A stretch of DNA of 64,000 bases from Rhododendron vialii (GCF_030253575.1 NC_080567.1:37415501-37479500), one strand, 5' to 3'. Positions 22,191 to 33,957 are shown, numbered from the stretch's first letter. Numbers and translations are program-made. The notes: generated from the letters alone by a model not told the origin.

Positions 22191-22224
22191 GAAGTTCACA
22201 GTTAAAATATTTTGCACTTTTGAG

Positions 22225-22640
22225 CATGTTGGCATGGAATTCAGTGGTTCATTACATCAAAAGAGAAAAAAGTGAATGCTCCCACAAGGAGCATTTCGTA
22301 TTATGAAATGAGAGAAAATAGGATGTGCCCGAGGCACATAACAAAAAGAGAGAAAATGTGGATGCGCCTAGGTGCAACTTAAACGAACATGGGGCGCACT
22401 CAACTTGCGCCTGAGGCGCTGTGATGCAGCAAATATTTTAATTTGTTTCTTAATGAGTTTTACTAGTCCGAATTGGCAGGCGACTAAAAAAGGCAATTCT
22501 TTGATCATTATAAGGATTGCTAAAGCATAAGAGAGGCACAATAAGCCTGAACGAAGTGATTCCATGAGTTCCATCCATGAAAATTTCATTGACATATGCT
22601 TTGATTCTCAAGTTACATGATTCATAATTTGTTCTTCAAT
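22225..22640 (+). repeat. R1 repeat, copy 4
   Basis: CATTACATCAAAAGAGAAAA, palindromic GCGCC units including TTGCGCCTGAGGCGC near 22405, then the leader. PPR fragment B follows about 200 bp later after a spacer shared with 7160-7340. Confidence 0.7.
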
Positions 22641-22829
22641 GCTTTTTAACTTGTGTAAGAGATATTGGACCCCATAGTTTCTGAACCTTGGATTTGAGCT
22701 CACCCCAAATATTAGTTTTAGTTTTACTGATAATGCCAAATCATCCCAGGTTATCCGTGCTTATCCTAAACATGTACGCATGAAGCGGAAGCATTTCTTA
22801 TGCTAGACTATTTGTGATAGCGTGATAAA

Positions 22830-23340
22830 TAGAGACTCGTGACATGGAAATCGATGATTGAGGGCTGTGGAGTCCATGGGCTAGGTTTCGAAGCCCTGCA
22901 TTTTTTTCATCAAATGGTGGAAGAAGGAATGGAGTCGAATAGTATGACTTTCTTGAGCTTATAATCTGATTGTAGCCACTCTTGAGTCTGGCCTTCTAAG
23001 TGAAGGCTGTAGAATCTTTTATCCCTTGAAATGGAGATTCGTAATGGGCATTTGGTATGATTCTGGGAGAGCTATTGGCAGGCTGTAGAGTTCATGGGAA
23101 CCAAAAATGAGGGGAATATGTAGCAAAATGGCTCTTGAATTTGGAACCTAAAAATGTTGGCTACTACACTTGGTAAAGTTCAAGCTGTTGTTTAAAGAAG
23201 TACGGAGATGTATGAACAACAACGATTTGATCAAGAAGCCGAGGTGGAGTTGCATTGAAGCCTAATGATTGATCCATGGGTTTGTTTATGGAAATCAATC
23301 ACACCTTCAAATTCTTGAAATCTATGAGCCATTGGATGTT
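22830..23340 (+). pseudogene. PPR protein fragment B
   Basis: Same segment as fragment A: TWKSMIEGCGVHGLGFEAL-like codons, then MVEEGMESNSMTFLSL, a TAA, and E-domain remains (NLEPKNVGYYTW-like, NNNDLIKKPRWS-like). It has several stops and a deletion between the two halves. It is followed by another GCGCC array (23345 on). Confidence 0.75.
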
Positions 23341-23344
23341 GGCA

Positions 23345-24010
23345 TGAAGTTCAATAGTTCATTACATCAAAAGAGAAAAAAAGTGAATGCTCCTGAGGAG
23401 CAGTTCAAATGCGCCGTATGAAATGAGAGAAAAAAGGATGCGCCCGGGGCGCATTCAATTGCGCTTGAGTCACATTACAAAAAGAGAGAAAACGAGGATG
23501 TGCCCTGGCGCAACTTAAGTGCGCCTGGGGCTCCTTAGGCGCATGTGATGCAACAAATATTTTTAATTAGTTTTTTGCTGAGTTTTTCTAGTCCGAATTG
23601 ACAGGAGACTAACGAAGGGAATGCCTTAAACATTATAAGGATCATTAAAGCATAACAAAGGCACAAGAAACCCGTAGGAAGTGATTCCATGAGTTCCATC
23701 CATTAAGATTTCATTGACACATGTTTTAATTTTCGGGTATACATGATTCAAGAGTTTCGAAATGGTTGAAATATGCAAGTAACCTGTGGTTCTTGGTTTG
23801 GGCCGGTTGGTTGGTGTTCTTATTCTCGTAAACTGGGTTAGAAACAACAGAGTTCACTTTGATGAAACATACGTAATTCCTTGATGTGCTTTCACTGTTA
23901 TTGGCTTTTGTTGCAATTCCAACGGTAAATGCTTAGAAATCTTATTCTTGCTTACTCCGGATCCTCTCCGGCTTGCATTTGTGTGTTCATTTATTCTTCA
24001 CTCTTTTGAT
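23345..24010 (+). repeat. R1 repeat, copy 5 (long 3' side)
   Basis: The array at 23390-23545 includes GATGCGCCCGGGGCGCATTC. The leader follows, then a longer downstream part (GGTTCTTGGTTTGGGCCGG, TTAGAAACAACAGAGTTCAC, CTCCGGCTTGCATTTGTGTG) that is also seen at 38.98-39.80 kb. No PPR sequence follows directly. Confidence 0.7.
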
Positions 24011-24479
24011 CATTTCAGCTTGCCTCTTCGATCGTTTCATTTTTTATTATACAATAATTCAACTGAGCATTTTACCAAACTCCAAAAGTAAAGCAAACAA
24101 GTTCTTCCTTTTGAGAATTGGGATCTTCCTTTTGAAGAATTGTTTGAATTTGCAAATGCATCCTTGTACTCCGTAAAATGAACTTGAATTTCAGAATAAA
24201 ATGGAGATAAAACAAGTTAGATATATAACAGTGGGTCAATAGGGGAGGCCATAGTAACATGCTTCATTACGAAGACGGTGTAATGTACCTACATTCATTA
24301 CATATGACATTTGCTTCGATTTTGAGTAGGTTGGGAAGGTACTGCGCATACAAAAGGCTCCTAGGAATGAATCTCCCAGAAACGGATATGATAGCTAGGA
24401 TGGTCATCCGGCTCTGACGAATGATGAGTGCCTTCCATGGAAAGAAACTTAAGAATACACTACTATCCTCGGGATTTGG

Positions 24480-24640
24480 AGATGCATGTGCTTGGCAACG
24501 GTGCCAAGTGGCCGATCCGACCGTTCATCTCAGCGATCGATGGCTCGGATATTGATCAAGCAATGAACAGTTTAGATTTATATGCGCTCAGATTCAATAC
24601 GAGCGATCCGTGCTGAAATGAACGCTTGGCACCCGCTTGG
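24480..24640. repeat. Hairpin-forming repeat
   Basis: CAAGTGGCCGATCCGACCGT / TCATCTCAGCGATCGATGG are mirrored by ACGAGCGATCCGTGCTGA / AATGAACGCTTGG. It resembles the GC-rich hairpin element at 10286-10466 in plan, not in exact sequence. Confidence 0.45.
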
Positions 24641-24863
24641 CACCGGGGTGGTAGGCAGCATCTTTGACCCTGTTTGTGATCCATTGACCCCATTCAAGCA
24701 AGAAATTGGAAGGGCTAAAAAATTATGGTGTATGCTTGGAACGGTTGGCACCCGCTTGGCACCGGGGTGCTAGGCAGCATCTTTGACCCCGTTTGTGATC
24801 CATTGACTCCATTCAAGCAAGAAATTGGAAGGGCTAAAAAATTATGGTGTATGCTTGGACAGT
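24626..24863. repeat. 119-bp tandem duplication
   Basis: 24626-24744 and 24745-24863 share one 119-bp unit beginning TTGGCACCCGCTTGGCACCG, with only a few differences. It is the reason two overlapping short frames look alike here. Confidence 0.9.
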
Positions 24864-25004
24864 CACTTGGACAGGTCTCTCTGTTAAAATGTTACATGAA
24901 TGAATTGCACAGACATTTTTATTTTCCTGCCAAAAGGAATATCTTTTTTTGTCTTTATTCATTTTTTTTTTTGCATTTGTTAGTTTGCATCAAATTTTTG
25001 TAAA

Positions 25005-25200
25005 CTATAGATTTGTCTCGACGAGATGAGTCGGAGAACTGAAAAATTATGACCCTTTTGGGAAAAATCCAAAAAAAGGCCAAACAATATTCAAACTTTT
25101 CAGACTTTTTCTTGCCTTTTTTTAAAATAAAATTTGAGTTTGGGTCATAATTTTATAGTTCTTCGATTTCTCTCGTCGAAACGAATCAATAATCCATAAA
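25005..25200. mobile_element. Foldback MITE-like element (~190 bp)
   Basis: The left arm (TTGTCTCGACGAGATGAGTC, then ACTGAAAAATTATGACCC) is inverted in the right arm (GGGTCATAATTTTATAGTTC, then TCTCGTCGAAACGAATC). Arms are about 45 bp with mismatches. No target duplication was fixed. Confidence 0.55.
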
Positions 25201-25399
25201 AAAAACTTTGAATCAAAACTAACTAACGCGAAAGAAAATTGAATAAAGACAAAAAAAATTAGGGAAACACTAATATTGTAAAAGTATAAATTCCCAAAAG
25301 AGAGCCAGGAAAATATTTTGGGCCGACGTAAAGATTTTTGAAAGTATTTTTTTTTTGATATATTTCAAAGGGTTTCGGCTTAAAATGAGGTGGGCCAAC

Positions 25400-25560
25400 T
25401 GGTTAGCTCAATTCAGTCCACTAAGTCCTAAAGGCCCACTTCAAAACCCAATCCTTACTGGAAGCCCAACGTTCCGGCCACGATGATGGGTATCTAGTCA
25501 CGCTTTTAGAAAATCGCGGCCAAGTATCAAAACAAGCGGCAGGAATAATAAGATGCGGCC
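25400..25560. repeat. GCGGCCA-family repeat with shared flank
   Basis: CCCAACGTTCCGGCCACGAT..TAGTCACGCTTTTAG is followed by GCGGCCAAGTATCAAAACAAG units. The same order occurs at 41100-41315. Confidence 0.65.
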
Positions 25561-26215
25561 AAGATGTTGGACGGGTGGTGCTTGGGCGTTGAATCTCGCC
25601 GGTCGGTTTCCTTGGGCCGATCCAGTTCTGTGCCTAACGGCTAGGGATTCAACACAGCCGGCAGCTGGTTTTGCTTCTCCTGTTTTCATATCTGGTGGCT
25701 CTTCTCTGTCTTCGGTTTGTTTTGGTGGTTGGAGCGCGCGTGCGGAACTAGTTTTGGGTATTTCCCAGACAGTGATGACGGTGGCGGCAGATGGCGGTGG
25801 GTGGTGGTTGGTGGCAGTTTGGACGGTGCTGTGTTTAATCTATAAATGGTTGCTTGTGACTCGGCTGGGTTGGCAGGTCCGACGGTGGCTGTGGCGGTAG
25901 CTGGCGTATGGAGGTGGTGGCTGGAGGGTTGATTCTTGAGTTTGGTTTAGGTGTGTAGGGTTGTATTAGGTGTGGGCCTAGCCCGTTTGGGTTTTTGGGC
26001 TGGTTATTTTTGGTTGGTGTCTCTCCAACCTGGACTTTCTAGGTGTTTTTCCTTGGTTTGGGCCCAGCCTATTGGGCTCAAATCAATTTTTCCTCCATAT
26101 GGTTAGGAGATGAGGGTCATGGGTGGTCAGACCGGGTGTATTTATGATCCTATTAGCTCTGTACTTTGTGTTTGGAGTTAATAAATCTTTATTTTTTGCC
26201 GATCAAAAAGAAAAG
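25560..26215 (+). mobile_element. LINE-like 3' end (plus strand)
   Basis: GC-rich GTGG/GGTGG text after TGCCTAACGGCTAGGG, then GGGCCCAGCCTATTGGGCT, TATGGTTAGGAGATGAGGGT and the tail TTAATAAATCTTTATTTTTT with GCCGATCAAAAAG. The same tail type, in reverse, closes the element at 61852-62840. These match the 3' UTR plan of plant LINEs. No ORF2 domain is attached. The 115-codon frame at 25553 is not conserved in the other copy. Confidence 0.6.
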
Positions 26216-26219
26216 ATGT

Positions 26220-26765
26220 TAGTCACGATTTTACTAAAGAGCACGACCAGGTGTGAAAACAGGCGGCCAACAGTAATAAGAAGCGGCTATATGTCCAAAA
26301 ACAGACCATACACTAATTACGCTTTTACTAGAGTAAGCAAGAAGAAAATGCGTGTTCCGTAACCGCTCCTATTCACTGGTGTTGGGGAAACACATAATTT
26401 TAGCGCACCCTCGCTAACTTAATAACATTAAGGAAAGAATAAACTGTAGTAGTGGTCTGCCTTGGATACTTCTTCCTCTTCTAGTTTCTCGTCGGTTGAG
26501 CCGCTCTCATCTCTTGGAACGCCAACCCACATCGGAAAGAGAGAGGATTAACACCAGTGGGTGAGTGCAGTAGCAAAAAAGTGACGACGACGGCAACAAC
26601 TCTTTTATATGCTATCACGCTGAGTATACTCGTGTAATTTAGACACATTTATCTTGAAGTTTATACTGAAAATCATATTAGTCTATAAATTTTAAGCCAA
26701 AAGTGTGTTGTTCATGCTAACACTGAATCACTACGATCATTACAAACTTTTTGAGCCGAACAAGT
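26220..26765. repeat. Segmental block duplicated at 33475-33960
   Basis: A GCGGCCA unit, then TCCAAAAACAGACCATACAC, AGAGTAAGCAAGAAGAAAAT, CCTATTCACTGGTGT and TTGTTCATGCTAACAC match the later copy in the same direction. No coding motif was found in either. Confidence 0.75.
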
Positions 26766-27165
26766 ATGAACAATTTGAATCACTCATATGAGTCCGGAAA
26801 AGCACAGCAGGCCTACTACACCCAATCTCGTGGTTATTCTATAAGCCGATGTATATTCACACTGAATAGAAATTTAAATCGCTCGGTGCTCGCCCACGTA
26901 CTCAAATTAGTCTAAGAAACTAGTAATGCCGGAAGCAATTGCATTCTTCTGTGATGAAAATTTTGATTTCGAAAATGTATAGTAATGCATGTAGTGTCGA
27001 TGTGATAGAAACCTTTTTCAGTGAAATTGATAGAAGGGATGTTGTTTCTTAGAATATCTTGATTTCTTGTTGCATACTTACATTTCAAGACAGGATATCA
27101 TGGAAGTTGACAAGTGCTTCAACAAAATGCAAGATGAAGTAAGGTCTACTAGTGAGACGTTAAAC
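26766..27165. other. No gene recognised
   Basis: Contains GTGAAATTGATAGAAGGGATG, as at 10108 and 44790, so part of it belongs to the same repeat mosaic. Confidence 0.4.
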
Positions 27166-27169
27166 TTGA

Positions 27170-27540
27170 GTATTTTCAGCTTCTGGGGAGAATTGTAATA
27201 GTTTTCTAGGAAAAAAAATGCATGGTTTTGCAATTGAAAATGGACTTCATCATAGTGTTCTCCAGACTTCGTTGTTGCAACAAAATGATTCTTGGATTTG
27301 GAACCCAGTAATATTGGCTAGCTATTACGACACTTAGTACTGTTCAAGCTATTGTTGAGAGGTGGGATGGAGTTGAACTACGGAGATATATGAACGACAA
27401 CAATTTGGTGAAGAAGCCGGGGGTGGAGCTGCGTTGAAGCCAAAGGATTGATCCATGGTTTTGCTTCTGGAGATCTATCACACCCTTAAATGCTATAAAT
27501 CTATGAGCCCGGCAATGAATGTCATATGTAGGAATGAAAT
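27170..27540 (+). pseudogene. PPR protein fragment C
   Basis: A short upstream piece (ATTTTCAGCTTCTGGGGAGA .. CATGGTTTTGCAATTGAAAA, the HGFAIENGLHHSVLQT region) is joined directly to an E-domain piece (DLEPSNIG-like, NDNNLVKKPG-like). The PPR motif between them is deleted and frames are broken. Confidence 0.7.
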
Positions 27541-27669
27541 TATTTTGTTTTCTTTTGAAATTGCCTCAAGGCTCCTATTTTTTGTTCAAGATTTGTCTCA
27601 TAGACAAATAAATATGGTCTAACACAAGAACCAATGTCCTCTGGAGTTTTTTTTTTGTATTATTTTTTT

Positions 27670-28490
27670 TAGCATGTTTGGAATGGAATTCAGTGGTTCA
27701 TTATATCAAAAATTCAAAAGAGAAAGTGAATTGCTCCCGAGGAGCAATTCAAAGGTGCCTGAGGCGCATTAAGAAATGAGAGAAAATAGGATGCGCCCAG
27801 GGCGCGTTCAATTGTGCTTAAGGCACACTAAAAAAAGAGAGAAAATGTGGAAGCGCCTGGGCGCAACTTAAATCCACCTGGGGCGCACTCGAATTGCGCC
27901 TGAGGCACATGGGATGCAGCAAATATTTCAGATTCTTATTTTGCTGTGTTTTTCTAGTCCTAATTGGTAGGACACTAAAAAAGGCAATCCTTTAAACATT
28001 ATATGTTGTGCCCCGAGTGGATCAAATAGAGCCAAAACACACGCACACAAACACGAACACGAACATAGGAGATATGCTTGATTCCCCAAAATTGGGTACG
28101 TCCACAGAGGTAAACAGAGCTATTATCAAAACGGGAGGAAAGCTTTACAGTGATCATTCCTCACCACTCTCCTACATAGCTATACAAACAGACCTCACCT
28201 TCTCTGGTCTCTCACTCAAGAGAGATACAGAATACAGAGCTCAGAGGCCCTTTTATAGGCAAAAAACTTCCGCTGTTCCAACCCCATGCTTAGACAAAGC
28301 ATTTACTCCAAATCCACGCCTGGGATCTTCAAAGCACATGGCAGAGTGCTAGTGAACAGGAGAATGAATAGCTGTCCTTCTGGTGTGCTTGGCAACAGGA
28401 GGATGGAGCCAAAAAAGGCCCCTCAAGTCAACATTATAAGGATTGTTAAAGCATAAGAGAGGCACAAGAAGCCCGCAAGAAGTATTTTCA
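27670..28490 (+). repeat. R1 repeat, copy 6 (interrupted by a solo LTR)
   Basis: Palindromes lie at about 27735-27915 and the leader runs to 28003. The solo LTR at 28004-28433 splits it, and the leader resumes ATTATAAGGATTGTTAAAGC at 28434 and leads into PPR fragment D. Confidence 0.75.
28004..28433 (-). mobile_element. Solo LTR, 430 bp, TTATA target duplication
   Basis: A TG..CA segment breaks the R1 leader. TTATA occurs at 27999-28003 and again at 28434-28438, and removing the insert plus one TTATA restores the sequence of other R1 copies. On the minus strand it begins TGTTGACTTGAGG and has GCCTATAAAAGGGCC, a good TATA box, which sets the orientation. No internal region remains. Confidence 0.88.
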
Positions 28491-29500
28491 GCTTTTGGGG
28501 TGAATGGTAATCGTTTTCAAGGCAAAAATTGCATGGTTTTGCTACTGAAAATGGACTTTATCACAGTGTTCTCCAAATTTCATTCCTTGGGTTTTTATGC
28601 AAAGTGCGGGTACATGGGTAGAGTAGCTCAGATTGTTTAGACAAATTCCCTTTAAGAATAGCACCACTAGTTTCAGAATCATACTCAAAATACCCTCCAT
28701 TTTTAGAATGCCATAGAACTATTCCGGCAAATGGGCAATGGAAGTCTAGAACCTGTGGCTGAATTTTTTTTTTTTGAAGAGTTCTGCGACTGAAATCTTT
28801 ATAAGCCTCATTGTTGTGTATACTAATATTGGCAGCTTGAAACTGTGGCTGATAGGATGATAAATAGTGAACTCCTGACATGGACATCAGTTATTGAGGG
28901 CCGGGGAGCCCGTGGACTAGGTTTCGAAGCCCTGCAAATTGTTCGTCAAATGGTGGAAGAAGGACTGGAGTAGAATAGTATTGACCTTCTTGAGCTTATT
29001 ATCTACTTGTAGCCACTCTTGGCTTTCTAAGTGAAGGTTGTAGAGTCTTTTATGCCATGAAATGGAGATTCCGAATAGAACCTGATCTCAATCATTACAC
29101 TTGTATTGTGGATTTGTTGAGTTGGTCTGGGAAGCTCAATGAGGCTTTCGGTATGGTTCTGAAACTAGAGTCTTTTCCATGTGGTAGTATTTGGGGAGCG
29201 CTATTGGCAGCTTGTAGAGTTCAATAGGAACAAAAAATAGGAGAATATGCAGCTAAAGGCTCTTGGATTTGGAACCCAATAATGCTTGCTATTACACTTA
29301 GTAATGTTCAAGCTGTTGTGTAAAGGTGGGATAGAGTTGAAAAAGTATGGAGAGGTATGAACGACATCGATTTGATGAAGAAACCGGGGTGGAGCGGCAT
29401 TAAAGTTGAAGCTAAAGGATGATCCATGGTTTCATTTCTGGAAATTGATGACCCGTTCAAATGCTTGAAATCTATGAGCCACTGGATGTTATATGTAGGA
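28440..29500 (+). pseudogene. PPR protein fragment D
   Basis: The most extended PPR piece. It starts with VFSAFGVNGNRFQGKN- and HGFATENGL-like codons, then a PPR motif ending GFYAKCGYMGRVAQIV and TAG. Then come FRQIPFKNSTTS-like, TWTSVIEGRGARGLGFEAL and MVEEGLE, then EPDLNHYTCIVDLLS and the E motif (WGALLAACRV-like, KKPGWSG-like). Frames are broken several times. The 28440-30110 block is duplicated in tandem at 30360-32000 (offset about 1,920 bp). Confidence 0.8.
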
Positions 29501-29514
29501 ATGAAATTACATCA

Positions 29515-30300
29515 AAAGAGAAAAACAATGCTCCCTAGGTGAAATTCAAATGCGCCTGAGACGCCCTACAAAATGAGAGAAAATAGGATACACCCAGGGC
29601 ACGATTCAATTGCATCCGAGGCGCATTACAAAAGTGTGTAATTTAGGATGTCTTATTACAGTGTTGATGTCAACTGTCTGTAGCCTTACATTTGATGCTT
29701 TTTAAGCCTTTTGTTTCTTTTCACTGAATATCTGAAACTTAGTAATACATACATGTATGGTAACTATAGAAGTTTTCTAGATCATGTTAACTACACTTAA
29801 GATATTGTTCGCCAATTGTCATGTTGGATTGTGACTTTTGATTTCCCATAAAAACAATAAATATAGCATCAAATAAGGGCCTTTTCTCATTTTAAAGACA
29901 ATTGTCTTGACTCTACAACTATTTTGCCACAATCATTGCCTGCATGACCTCTCTCCAATTTCAAATGCATTTATTTGACAGTTTGGCAGAGTTTTTTTTT
30001 TTGCTTGACAAAAGATGATTTTATAAAAGCTCTATAAGAATACGTCGAGGGGAAGAAGAAGTGGATAAGCAACATGTTGCTAATCCAACAGAAAAAAATG
30101 CAAACATAAGAAACAAGATTCAAATTACAAATGCGAAGCAAAACTAACTAATGCGAAAGACATTTGAATAAAGATAAAAAAAAAATTAGAGAGACATTAG
30201 TATTGTAAAAGTATAAATCCCCAAAAGTGAGACAAGAAAATATTTTGGGTAGACAGAAAGATTTCTAAAAGGGGAAAATGACGGCCCAGAATGTGTTTTG
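29515..30300. repeat. GCGCC array remnant and LINE/SINE-like tail block
   Basis: A decayed palindrome array at 29530-29640 is followed by GATGTCAACTGTCTGTAGCC .. TTTTTTGCTTGACAAAAGATG .. GGATAAGCAACATGTTGCTA. This second part recurs at 31530-32000 and 37195-37535. 30138-30272 also matches 25220-25350. No protein motif. Confidence 0.55.
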
Positions 30301-30359
30301 ATAATTAATACCTGCCAAGGACATGCTGAGAACATTTGGCAATCCTTTGAACATTATAT

Positions 30360-31390
30360 GGATTGTTAAAGCATAAGAGAGGCACAAGAAGCCCGTATGA
30401 AGTATTTTCAGCTTCTGGGGAGAATGAAAATCGTTTTCAAGGCAAAAATTGCATGGTTTTGCTACTAAAAATGGACTTTATCATAGTGTTCTACAAACTT
30501 CATTCCTTAGACTTTTATGCAAAGTGCGGGTACATTGATGGAGCAGCTCAAATTGTTTAGACAAATTCCCTTTAAGAATAGCACCACTAGTTTTAGAATC
30601 ATTTCAAAATGGCCTGCATTTTGAGAATGCCATAGAACTGTTCTGGCAAATGGGGAAGTCTAGAACCTGTGGTTGATATCTTTTTTTTTTTTTGAGTTGT
30701 ATGGCTGAAATCTCATCTTTAAATGCCTCATCATTTTGTATACTAATATTGGCGTCTTGAAACTGTGGTTGATAGGATGAAAAATAGTGAACTTGTGACA
30801 TGGACATCGGTTATTGAGGGCTGTGGAGCCCATGGGCTAGGCTTCGAAGCCCTGCAAATTGTTCGTCAAATGGTGGAAGAAGGACTGGAGCAGAATAGTA
30901 TTGACCTTCTTGAGCTTATTATCTACTTGTAGCCACTATTGGCCTTCTAAGCGATGGCTGTAGAGTCTTTTATGCCATGAAATAGAGATTCGGAATGGAA
31001 CCCGATCTGAATCATTACATTTGTATCGTGGATTTGTTGAGCCAGTCTGGGAAGCTCAACGAGGCTTTCGGTATGGTTCTGAAACTAGTGGCTTTCCATG
31101 TGGTAGTATTTGGGGAGCGCTATTGGCAGCCTGTAGAGTTCAATAGGAACTAAAAAATAGGGGAATATGCAAAAGGCTCTTGGATTTGGAACCCAATAAT
31201 GCTTGCTATTACAATTAGTAATGTTCAAGCTGTTGTTCAAAGGTGGGATAGAGTTGAAGAAGTACAGAGAGGTATGAACGACACCGATTTGATGAAGAAG
31301 CCGGGGTGGAGCGGCGTTGAAGCCAAAGGATCGATCCATGGCTTCATTTCTGGAAATTGATGTAAAATACTTGAAATCTATGAGCCATAG
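30360..31390 (+). pseudogene. PPR protein fragment E (tandem copy of D)
   Basis: Same order as fragment D with fewer leader bases: VFSASGENENRFQGKN, then DFYAKCGYIDGAAQIV and TAG, SVIEGCGAHGLGFEAL, the CIVDLLSQSGKLNEAFG region, and an E motif ending KKPGWSGVEAKGSIHG. The stop after AQIV is shared with fragment D, so the gene was already dead when this duplication arose. Confidence 0.8.
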
Positions 31391-31399
31391 GATGTTATA

Positions 31400-32000
31400 T
31401 GTAGGAATGAAATTACATCAAAAGAGAAAAAAATGCTCCTGAGGTGTAATTCAAATGCACCTGAGGCACCCTACAAAATGAGAGAAAATAGGATACGCCC
31501 GGGGTGCGATTCAATTGCGCCTTACAAAAGTGTGTAATTTAGGAAGTCTTATTACAGTGTTGATGTCAACTGTCTGTAGCCTTACATTTGATGCTTTTTA
31601 AGCCTTTTGTTTCTTTTCACTGAAAAATCTGAAACTTGGTAATACACACATGTATGGTAACTATAGAAGTTTCCAAGATCATGTTAACTACACAGACGAT
31701 AATGTTTGCCAATTGTCATGTTGGATTGTGACTTTTGATTTCCCATGAAAACAATAAATATTGCATCAAATAAGGGCCTTTTTCTCATTTTAAAGACAAT
31801 TGTCGGACTCTGCAACTATTTTGCCACAACCATTGCCTGCATGACCTCTCTCCGATTTCAAATGCATTTATTTGACAGTTTGGCATAGTTTTTTTTTTTT
31901 GCTTGGCAAAAGATGATTTTATAAAAGCTCGATAAGGGTATATCGAGGGGAAGAAGAAGTGGATAAGCAACATGTTGCTAATCCAAAAAAAAATATTTGC
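31400..32000. repeat. Second copy of the GCGCC remnant and tail block
   Basis: Matches 29515-30110 closely. Confidence 0.65.
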
Positions 32001-32429
32001 AAGAAGGGTACTATATGTAAAGGATTAGTTTACAAACGCCACTGTGTTATAACTTATTGTCATGCGTTCATATGTCTTTTCCTTCAACAATGGAGTTGAA
32101 TCCTTACAATATCTCCACTTACGACCTTCCCCAGTGACGTGAAAAAAATATTATCTCATGTCGTTGGATTCTTGTTTCTTCGACCTTTTATGTTTGGAGG
32201 AACGGTCTATTTTAGTCTGTATGATGTCAACAAAACTACCAGTATCTAGGCCATCTTTCATACCAAGGTTCTCTGTTTTTTGAGCCATTGAATCAAACAT
32301 GGCCTTATGGTTTGTCATGGATGGCCTAGTGGTTGCAGAAGGATTGAACTTCTCTTAACATGGGGTCTTGATTCATTGTGTATTCTGATCCACTGTTCTT
32401 GTCGTTGAAATGCTTCTATCTACGCTTCT
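32001..32429. repeat. Block duplicated at 37535-37960
   Basis: ATGTCTTTTCCTTCAACAATG, CTTATGTTTGGAGGAACGG and GGTTTGTCATGGATGGCCTA are shared with 37.6-37.9 kb. It precedes the snurportin-like fragment in both places. No frame of its own is convincing. Confidence 0.6.
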
Positions 32430-33245
32430 TGGTTCGGTTATCTAGTTTTGGATTATAGGGAGAGGCACCTCCATGATTTGGGTTTCGTAGATCAAAGCTA
32501 TAGAAAAGCGAGGGAAAGAAATCATATGGCTCTTCTCTGTCTTCCCAATTGTCTAGCACGCAGTATGTTTGATCCGCCTCATGAAAAATACAATCCAGGA
32601 TGCAATAAAACTGAGTTGAAGGATCTTTACTTTTAGTTTTGGTAGTTGCACTACTGGATAACTCAGAGGAGAAGTTGTGAAGCAAATTACCAGTGCGAAG
32701 CCTACTAACTTCCGTTCGAAGAAACAGTTGAACACCATGTTGGGGTCCACCCATAGTGGTGGGGTTATTTTGTGTAACACCCTTAGTGTTGGGTGTTGAG
32801 CGTATTTACCCTTGGAGTCCCTTATATATAGTTGTAAACCCTATTAGGGTTAAGGTGTGACATAATGTGAGGGAGGGTGAGGCAAGCGTGGGGGGGCCTA
32901 TCTGCGGCCTCCCGGAGAGGAACCTGCGTGTGGTTCCCGGAGAGTTTTTTCATCTTTATTGTATATTGTGTGAATATATAATCAAAGGGAGTTTTTCTCT
33001 GAAATCACTGCGTGGTTTGTGTGCATGGTGTCCCTCACGGTCCTAACACACCAGTTTCCAGTCGGCCTTTGCAGCTACAAATCAGTCGGTGGAGAATCCA
33101 TCCAGAGCCTCAACCATCCATTGAGGAAGCTTAATTTGTATTTGGAACCAGAATAATGGAGTTTCCATTTTGAATTAATGCACTGTGGGTTGATATCTTT
33201 CAAAAGTATTGAGTAATAGAGTCCAAGAGGAGAAAACATATAAGA
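32430..33245 (-). pseudogene. Snurportin-1-like gene fragment, copy 2 (split by a solo LTR)
   Basis: The minus strand from 33245 gives WMDSPPTDL then a stop, LQRPTGNRCSTVSSNG, then across the LTR and a frameshift EVSRLRTGNLLHNF and FYCILDCIFHEADQTYCVLD. Snurportin-1 has WM.D.P, RP.GKRC..VSSNGT.SRLR.G.LLH.FPS and CILDCIF in this order. It is the adaptor that carries trimethylguanosine-capped U snRNPs into the nucleus. After VLD the resemblance ends; the following 40 codons are open but unfamiliar. Stops and the LTR make it non-functional. The family match is from memory, not from an alignment. Confidence 0.6.
32738..33048 (+). mobile_element. Solo LTR, 311 bp, CACCA target duplication
   Basis: Begins TGTTGGGGTCCACCC and ends CGGTCCTAACA. 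CACCA flanks it at 32733-32737 and 33049-33053. The paralog at about 38280 has the unbroken sequence AACACCTGTTTCCAG, so the empty site is known. A TATATATAG box at about 32823 gives plus orientation. No internal region. Confidence 0.9.
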
Positions 33246-33474
33246 GGGTCTCCAACACATCTCTATTTCTCAAAAAACGAAGAATGATTTCTTCAAATTA
33301 GCGAATTTGTTGCACTCCAAACCATCTCCATTTTTGCAGTTTCCAGCATGTTGGCATGGAATTCAGTGGTTCATTACATCAAAAGAGAAAAAACTAAATG
33401 CTCCTGAGGAGCAATTCAAAAGCGCTTGAGGCGCATTACCAAATGAGTGGAAATAGGACCAAGAATAATAAGAC
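33246..33474. repeat. R1 array remnant
   Basis: GCATGGAATTCAGTGGTTCA .. CTCCTGAGGAGCAATTC .. GCGCTTGAGGCGCATTACC, then it breaks into the GCGGCCA block at 33475. Confidence 0.6.
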
Positions 33475-33957
33475 GCGGCCAAGATGTTCGAAAACAGACC
33501 ATACACTAATCATGCTTTTACTAGAGTAAGCAAGAAGAAAATGCGTGTTCCGTAACCACTCCTATTCACTGGTGTAGGGGAAACACATAGTTTTTGTGCA
33601 CCCTCTCTAACTTAAGAACATTAAGGAAAGAATCAATTGTATCAGTGGTCTGCCTTGGACCTCTTTTGTTTACTTCTTCCTCTTCTAGTTTCTCATCGGT
33701 TGAGCCACTCTCATCTCTGGGAACACCAACCAACATCGGAAAGGGAGAGAGGATTAACACCAGTGGGTGAGTGTAGTAGCAAAAAGTGACGACGACAACA
33801 ACTTTCATTTATATGCTATCACGCTGAGTACACTCGTGTAATTCAAACACATTTATCCTGAAGTTTATACTTAAAATCATATTAGTCAATAAATTTTAAG
33901 CCAAAAGTGTGTTGTTCATGCTAACACCGAATCACTACGATCATTACAAACTTTTTG
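33475..33957. repeat. Copy of the 26220-26765 block
   Basis: Same order and direction as 26220-26765, joined at about 33958 to an inverted PPR fragment. Confidence 0.75.

Noticed and set aside
25553..25900. 115-codon forward frame
   Set aside because: Lies in a LINE 3' end region and is not conserved in the related element at 61852-62840.
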